NCBI GenBank assembly: GCA_020091685.1
Contig: CM034593.1
Location: forward strand, 43,835,733 to 43,899,732
Direction of reading: 5' to 3'
DNA: 64,000 bases
Source of the DNA: Lutjanus erythropterus
Lineage: Eukaryota; Chordata; Actinopteri; Lutjaniformes; Lutjanidae
The notes beneath the pieces were generated by a model that saw only the letters and a program-made list of their open reading frames with translations, was not told where the DNA came from and made no database searches. This document shows, one piece after another, positions 58,567 to 64,000 of the stretch. Positions within the stretch are counted from its first letter, which is position 1, and every line of letters begins with the position of its first letter. Position numbers and translations under genes: made by a program.

Positions 58567-58641
58567 ATGACGGGTAACATGATGGTTTTCGTTACACTGT
58601 GTTCGATGCTTTGCTGGATGCTGCCTGCAGGCTCCAAGAAG
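58567..58641 (+). CDS. Ecto-ADP-ribosyltransferase, signal-peptide exon
   Basis: First coding exon, 25 codons: MTGNMMVFVTLCSMLCWMLP then AGSKK. The hydrophobic VFVTLCSMLCWMLP core with AGS is a good secretory signal with a cleavage site near AG/S. The donor AAG then GTGAGT is a perfect consensus and leaves phase 0, matching the phase-0 entry of the exon at 62872. The ATG at 58567 has A at -3 relative to the start (CCACG before ATG). Alternative in-frame ATGs four and five codons later would shorten but not destroy the signal. The intron to the next coding exon is 4230 bp and full of repeats. Confidence 0.75.
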
Positions 58642-58710
58642 GTGAGTGGAGCAATTTGAATTACATGAAAATCTGTGGAAATTCTAACACGATCTTCACA
58701 CTTATGCAAA

Positions 58711-59866
58711 CAACCAAAACCAAAAAGTTAGGATGTTGTGCAAAATGTAAATAAAAACAGAATGCAATGATTTACAAAGACTTTTCAGCCTATATTCAGT
58801 TGAACAGTAAAAAAAACAAAGTTTTCTGCCTTTCTGCATCACATTCTGAAAAAGTCAGGAACACGTCATGTTTAAAACCGATACACTCCGTTTCTTTTTG
58901 CAACACTCAGTGAGGGATTGGGAACTGAGGACACTAATTGTTGAAGTGAAAATGAAATTCTTTCTCATTCTAGTTTTATATATGACTTTAGGGGCTCAAC
59001 AGTTCGGGGTCTCTGTTGTTGTATATTTCGCTTCATAATGCACCACACATTTTCAATGGTACACAGGTCTGGATTGCAGGCAGGTCAGTCTACTGCCTGA
59101 ACTCTTTTATTATGAAGCCACGCTGTTAGAACGCGTGCAGAATGCGTCTTATTATTGTCTTGCTGAAATAAGCTGGGACGTCTCTAAAAAAGATGTTGTC
59201 TGGATGGCAGCATATGTTACTCCAAGACCCGAATGTACCTTTTCGCATTAGCAGGAGTAAGCGCTGGTAACAATCTGAATGGACCTTTTCTTCTTTAGCT
59301 CAGAGGACACAACGTCCATGATTTGTGAAAACAATCTGAATTGTGGACTCATGAGACCACTGCACATTTTTCCACTTTGCGTCAGTCCATTTCAGATGAG
59401 CGTGGGCCCCAGAGAATGTAGCGGCGTTTCTGGATGTTGTTGAAATATGTCTTCCTCTATTAACTCGAGTCTTAACTTGCATTTGTAGATGCAGCAACAA
59501 ACTTGGACTATTTGCCCACATAGTTTTTCAAAAAGTGGTGAACCCATGCTTCCATCCATGCTTGTGAACGACTGAGCCTTTTGAAGATGTCCCTTTAATA
59601 CCCAATCATGATAGTGTCACCTGTTACCAATCAACCTGTTTACCTGTGGAATGTGCCAAACAGCTGTTTGTGCGTTTTATAACTTTCCCAGTCTTTTTTT
59701 GCCCAACTTTTTTGGAATATGTTGCATAAATCAAATTCAGAATCAATATTTTATTCAGTTTGAACCTCAAATATCTTGTTTTTGTACTATGTGCAATTGA
59801 ATACAACTCAAAAATGCTTTACAAGTCATTGCAATCTAGTCCCAACTGTTTTTGGAATTGGGGTTG
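58711..59866 (-). mobile_element. Degenerate Tc1-like transposon in the ADP-ribosyltransferase intron
   Basis: Inverted ends CAACCAAAACCAAAAAGTTA (left) and complement CAACCCCAATTCCAAAAACA (right) belong to a very common fish family. The minus strand keeps transposase pieces: AHLKWTDAKWKNVQWSHEST near 59405-59350 (the WSDES block, Asp changed to His), and further on the sequence for a QQDNA-type block and SPDL-type block at 59175-59045, all broken by stops and frameshifts. Right flank is TA; the left flank is not. Confidence 0.75.
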
Positions 59867-60825
59867 TACACTGTACTTTGATCATGTCGCACACACACAC
59901 AAATCTTAATTGTCTCAGGTCCAGGTCAAGAGGGCATCAGTTAATACCATGAAACAGAAACACAAAAGACATCTATTTATTTCTGAACACTATTCATATA
60001 AAAGGAACATAAAAAAGGAAACATCAATTTATATGATTTGAATATTCCAGCAAATCTGTTTTGCTTAATCCTCTAATTAAGGGATCAAACAGCTTGCATT
60101 TTGCAGAAAGCCTTGATCCTCGTGTATCTCTTTGGATCTACAGTATCATCTTCCCAATAGGTACTTTCTAAAATTACTCAGGATTAATGTCTCTTTCATG
60201 TCAATCACACTATTGCTGTTGAGTCTCAAGAGGAAATTGTAGGCCATGTGTTGGCCTCAGTGATATATGAGATCAAAAGTGCATGTGTGGGAACAGTGCT
60301 TCTGTAGTTCTGAGCTTAGTCTTTGGCAAGCCCCTTCAACATTTAATCAGTAGGGATGACTAGGAGTGATATACTGTAGTTTTTTCACTAGTGGAAATGG
60401 CATGCCATTCAGGAAATTATATTATCTATTATATGATCTATATAATATGAAGTTTGAATATATGTGATGATTGAAACTTGAATATATGGAATGAAAGTCT
60501 GAATATATGGAATGAAACTTGAATATATGGAATGAAATCTGATGTCATCCTACTGGCGCCACCTTGTGTTTTCAATGTGTATTATCACTTAGCTTGATGC
60601 TAACACATAATGGGAATTACCATTAACATGCTAACTGAAATTAGCATTGTGATCATGGTAAGATTTTCTAAACAAACTTCACTCATATTTGACTTCATAT
60701 GATAAACATAAAAGGACATGTGTGCTCATACTGTCAGTCATATATTCCCTCTGTGGAAACAAACTAACAGCTGCTGACTTAAATTCAGTCTGTTACTCTG
60801 GCTTCAACACTCCACACTGATCAGC
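59867..60825. other. Intron sequence with a short tandem repeat
   Basis: Four imperfect copies of a roughly 21-bp unit (CTTGAATATATGGAATGAAA) lie at about 60445-60540. Otherwise I see nothing recognisable within the ADP-ribosyltransferase intron. Confidence 0.55.
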
Positions 60826-61264
60826 TACAGCAGCCTCAAAGGGTCAAAGTGGCTTTAAATACAAGGTGGAGACATTTGAGAGGCAGTATACATGTATTTA
60901 TAATTTTCTTATGGCAGTAATTTGAATATCTTAGCAATAACGCAGCTTAATTATACATCCCATAGAAGCATAGCACAAATATGAGCCATTAAGATACAAT
61001 CATTCATATATGAATCTGAATACTGACAATTTTAAAACCCTGAACTTGACTGCTTTTAAAAGTAGTAAATAAAATGTACAAGAGAATGAACAAAACATGT
61101 ACCTTTTGAAGTAAACTGCTTACATTTAGATGTTCCTGCTCATCAAGTTAGTGCCATAAGAAAATCCTAAAAAAAAAAATAGAAAAATGAAAATACATGT
61201 ATAGTGCCTCTCAAATGTCTCCACCTTGTATTTAAAGCCACTTTGACCCTTTGAGGCTGCTGTA
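60826..61264. repeat. 74-bp near-perfect inverted repeat with 291-bp spacer
   Basis: The arm at 60826-60899 (starting TACAGCAGCCTCAAAGGGTC, ending ATACATGTATTT) is repeated in inverted form at 61191-61264 with a single visible mismatch (G/C in AGGCAGTATAC against AGGCACTATAC). The right arm runs straight into a (TA)n tract. It may be a young foldback element or an inverted duplication; no terminal duplication is evident. Confidence 0.9.
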
Positions 61265-61296
61265 TATATATATATATATATATGTACATATGTATA

Positions 61297-61331
<35 letters not shown>

Positions 61332-61332
61332 G
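61262..61332 (+). repeat. (TA)n microsatellite
   Basis: About 70 bp of TA units with TG/CA interruptions (TATGTACATATGTATA), directly after the right arm of the inverted repeat. Confidence 0.95.
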
Positions 61333-61499
61333 TAAATAGGTAATTTTTCTACCTAAGTAAAAGCAAAAAGTGCAGTATGTACAATAAACTCAAAAATATA
61401 AAATTAATAGTCGTCCCGTAAAAGACATTTCTACCGGCTGCTTCTGTGCAAATCTAACTGAACCTCACCTTTTCTCTATGGCTGAGTGTCCCTCCCTGT

Positions 61500-61970
61500 C
61501 TGTTTTGTGTTACATCTTGTACATTGTTTTTGTGTTGTTACATCTAATTGAACTATTTTCATCTTGTTATGTGCTGTTATATCTTTCATCTTGTTTTTGT
61601 CTTGTTGTAGCATTTTTTCGTCTTGATGTATAATTTTTGTCTTTATACTTATTTTATGTAGTTCTTGTCTCGTTGCATCTTTTATGTTGTCTTTAATTTG
61701 TTATATCTTTTATGTCGTCTTCATCTTGCTATGAAGTTTTCTTATGTTGTTTTTCTCTTGTTACATCTTGTTATGTCATTTTTGTATTGTTATGTCTTCT
61801 TATGTCATTTTTGTCCTTTACACCTGTTCATCTTGTTATATATTGTTATGTGGTTTTTGTTTTGTTACATCATTTTTCTCTTGTATCCTCTTTTACATCA
61901 ATTCATCTTTTTACATCTTTTTTTTTGTCAATTTTGATCTTTTTATGTGTTATTGGTTGTTTTTGTCTTG
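61500..61970 (+). repeat. Degenerate T-rich tandem repeat (TCTTGTTATGTCATTTTTGT-like)
   Basis: Words such as TTGTTACATCTTGTTATGTC, TTTTTGTCTTG and TCATCTTGTTATAT recur every 15-22 bp for about 470 bp. The plus strand is very poor in A outside the repeated motif, giving long hydrophobic open frames in all three forward frames (61665-62001) that are not genes. Confidence 0.65.
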
Positions 61971-62871
61971 CACTGAAACTACAGTAACAAGCCTATTTTG
62001 AAAATGTAAAGAGTAGACACAGTACAGATATCTTTGTTCAAATATAGGGAGTGAATGTAAAAGTCATCAGAAAAAGAAATACTGAAGTAAAGTACAGATA
62101 CCTGAAAAATCTAAGTACACTGATGAGTTATTTGTACTCTGATAAATGGGAATCACTGGGGTTTCTCTACTAAAAGAAAACTTACTGCGGGTTTACAGAA
62201 TCTGCATCATAATGTCTGCTAAAATGAAACATTCTGCATTTTCATTATTTTAAATGTTAAGAAAAAATGTGTGATAAATAATACCAAACTAATATATAAA
62301 TAATACATAAAAACATCCCAGCTAAATCCAAATCTGATGATGATGGAACTTCACGAATTGGAACACCTCATACTTTGGCCAGTGGACAGTGTTTGATTTA
62401 GCATCAAATTGTTTCAACATGGTGGCCGAGTGACAAACCTGATAATTTTTCAGGTAAACTCTATGCTAAAATATGTTTCTTAAAACATTTTAGGCAAGAA
62501 ATAAGCAACAGAATTACAGAAATATTTGGTCAGCGTTGCCTAGTTTAATCAGTCCAGATCAGTAGATGGTCTGCTACGATGTGTTGAGTGGACCTCTTTT
62601 GCATAAAGTAGACATCTTGTTGTGATTATGCAAGTTCAGATATGGCGGATGGTCCGTCAATAACATGATTTTGAATAGCAGCGGGGATACTGAATGTCGG
62701 ATCTGGCACTGAACACAGATCATCACTACATCATACCGTTTGGGGGCACCCCGGTGGCTTTGGGGGCCCTGTGCAACTGCAGAGTACACATATGGCAACA
62801 TGGCCCTGCTCATGCACAAGTACATTTAATTCATCACCTCTCCTCTCATCTTTTTCCTTATTCTCTTCTAG

Positions 62872-63627
62872 ATCAGTTTTGTCTTCACTCTTCCAAAGGC
62901 AAGCCAGAGCATCCCACTGAGCATGGTTGAAGAAGCTGTTGACGACATGTACCACGGCTGCAACGAAGCAATGACGAAACTGATCGAGGGCAAATACTTT
63001 AAAAAAGAGAACACTGGAATATTTGCAAAAGTGTGGAAACAAGCAGAGCCCTGTGCAAATAGAAGTGAAAAAAATAAAGAGAAAGGGGACGAGGCTCTGA
63101 CCAAGAATCACCTGCAGGCAATTTGTGTTTTCACATCTGATCGAGAAAAGTTTTATAAGAAGTTCAATGATGCAGTCCGGACCAACAGAAAATCCTATGG
63201 CACCTCCTTCCCATTTCACTCCTTACATTTCTGGCTGACATCAGCGGTACAGATCCTCAGTAATAACAGAAAATGTCTCACCACTTACCGCAGAACCAAC
63301 AGTAAGTTTACTGACAAGAATATCAAAACAATTCGGTTTGGTTTCTTTGCATCCAGCTCCAAGAGAAACAACCTGACACAGTTTGGCACCAAGACCTGCT
63401 TTGAAATTACCACCTGTTTCGGTGCTTTCCTGAAAAAGTATCCATATCTGAAAGATAAAGAGGAAGAGGTGCTTATCCCGCCCTATGAGAAGTTCACAGT
63501 CGAGAAAGCTCAGAATAAATTCACGGGTCTGGCTGATTGTGAGGTTGTGTACATCCTGAAGAGCGCAGGATTTGAAAGCAATCTTGACTGCAAACTAGGG
63601 CACAAACCAACAACTGGTTCTTTCTGA
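62872..63627 (+). CDS. Arginine-specific ecto-ADP-ribosyltransferase, catalytic exon (ART family)
   Basis: The exon begins after a strong acceptor (CTTATTCTCTTCTAG) in phase 0 and encodes ISFVFTLPKASQSIPLSMVE and on to TGA at 63625-63627; joined to the signal exon the protein is 276 residues, normal for fish ARTs. The R-S-EXE signature is complete: CLTTYRRTNSKF with R165/R166, FGFFASSSKRN with S186-S188, and KEEEVLIPPYEKF with E222 and catalytic E224. The usual N-terminal DDMYHGC motif and paired cysteines are present. Potential N-glycosylation sites are NRS near 88 and NLT near 192. The C-terminus (KLGHKPTTGSF) is polar with no hydrophobic GPI-signal tail, so the enzyme is probably secreted (ART5-like) rather than membrane-anchored. 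It should transfer ADP-ribose from NAD+ to arginine on extracellular proteins. The last exon is intact with no frameshift. Confidence 0.92.
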   Translation: MSFVFTLPKASQSIPLSMVEEAVDDMYHGCNEAMTKLIEGKYFKKENTGIFAKVWKQAEPCANRSEKNKEKGDEALTKNHLQAICVFTSDREKFYKKFNDAVRTNRKSYGTSFPFHSLHFWLTSAVQILSNNRKCLTTYRRTNSKFTDKNIKTIRFGFFASSSKRNNLTQFGTKTCFEITTCFGAFLKKYPYLKDKEEEVLIPPYEKFTVEKAQNKFTGLADCEVVYILKSAGFESNLDCKLGHKPTTGSF

Positions 63628-64000
63628 TGGAGCAAAGAGGAAAGTCATTTGGGAAGTTTAGTCTTCTTCAGCAAACTATGTGCGCAAAAACCTTCTAAAA
63701 TCCAAGCTCATTACAATATATGCATACATTCTCCTCAACCCCTAAATCACTCATTCTTGGGAATTGGGATAAAACCATGAAAATATAATATAAAGGACCA
63801 AAATCTTCATTTAAAAAAAAGGAATTTTGAGTGTTGGTATTCATTTTTTTTTTTTTTTTTTTTTTTACATTTTTTGATTTGTCCTCAAAAATGGGTGAAA
63901 TTCATGTTATTGTTTCATGTTGGGGGGTGTTTCTTAAACAATTGCTTAAGTTTTAATACTTGCTTAACATATTATACTGCAAAGCAATATGAGCAACAGC
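63628..64000 (+). other. 3' flank / probable 3'UTR of the ADP-ribosyltransferase gene
   Basis: No canonical AATAAA is seen before the window end; AATATAATATAAAGG near 63784 contains only variant hexamers. A T-run of about 26 lies at 63843-63868. No further gene is visible. Confidence 0.4.

Noticed and set aside
61665-62001. Three overlapping hydrophobic open frames that look like membrane proteins
   Set aside because: They are translations of the same T-rich degenerate tandem repeat in all three frames.

Overview
The window is vertebrate nuclear DNA, almost certainly from a teleost fish and probably a percomorph. Reasons: AT-rich sequence with little coding content, spliced exons with GT/AG borders, long (CA)n, (TA)n and (TTTA)n microsatellites, many teleost-type DNA transposons (hAT, Tc1, piggyBac-like, MITEs), tRNA-derived SINEs and 5'-truncated non-LTR retrotransposons. 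Nothing looks bacterial, plasmid-like or viral.

Protein-coding content is sparse. (1) 58.3-63.6 kb, plus strand: a secreted arginine-specific ecto-ADP-ribosyltransferase gene with a TATA box, a probable non-coding first exon, a signal-peptide exon, a 4.2 kb repeat-filled intron and one large catalytic exon. (2) 6.77-7.40 kb, plus strand: the last two exons of an unrecognised gene built from tandemly duplicated exon modules. Its final codons, stop and poly(A) signal lie in an antisense LINE fragment. (3) 9.97-10.11 kb: a single 144-nt phase 0-0 candidate exon. (4) 21.93-22.13 kb: a candidate first coding exon with a signal peptide. (5) 28.78-28.95 kb: a candidate first coding exon with a mitochondrial-type presequence. 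(6) 40.18-42.49 kb: an intact intronless 770-codon hAT transposase with a TTF-type zinc finger, inside a complete element.

Most of the rest is nested mobile DNA. 8.9-9.4 kb: foldback element inside an older tandem duplication. 11.2-14.1 kb: pile-up of DNA-transposon pieces, including a hAT MITE with a perfect 8-bp target duplication. 14.26-16.18 kb: hAT-like inverted-repeat element split by a LINE with a perfect 17-bp duplication. 24.6-26.6 kb: two nested MITEs followed by a piggyBac-like element. 31.4-32.1 kb: LINE remnant. 39.79-43.13 kb: the autonomous-looking hAT followed directly by a SINE at the same target site. 45.3-46.0 kb: hAT MITE containing a LINE/SINE tail. 48.24-50.47 kb: hAT-like element made largely of a 42-bp minisatellite, with relatives at 28.2 and 54.3 kb. 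54.7-57.2 kb: Tc1 element split by a hAT MITE. 58.7-59.9 kb: Tc1 remnant in the ADP-ribosyltransferase intron.

Limits: everything was read by eye. Family names for repeats rest on remembered teleost consensus motifs and on visible TIRs, duplications and protein motifs. Isolated exons cannot be joined into genes without transcripts.
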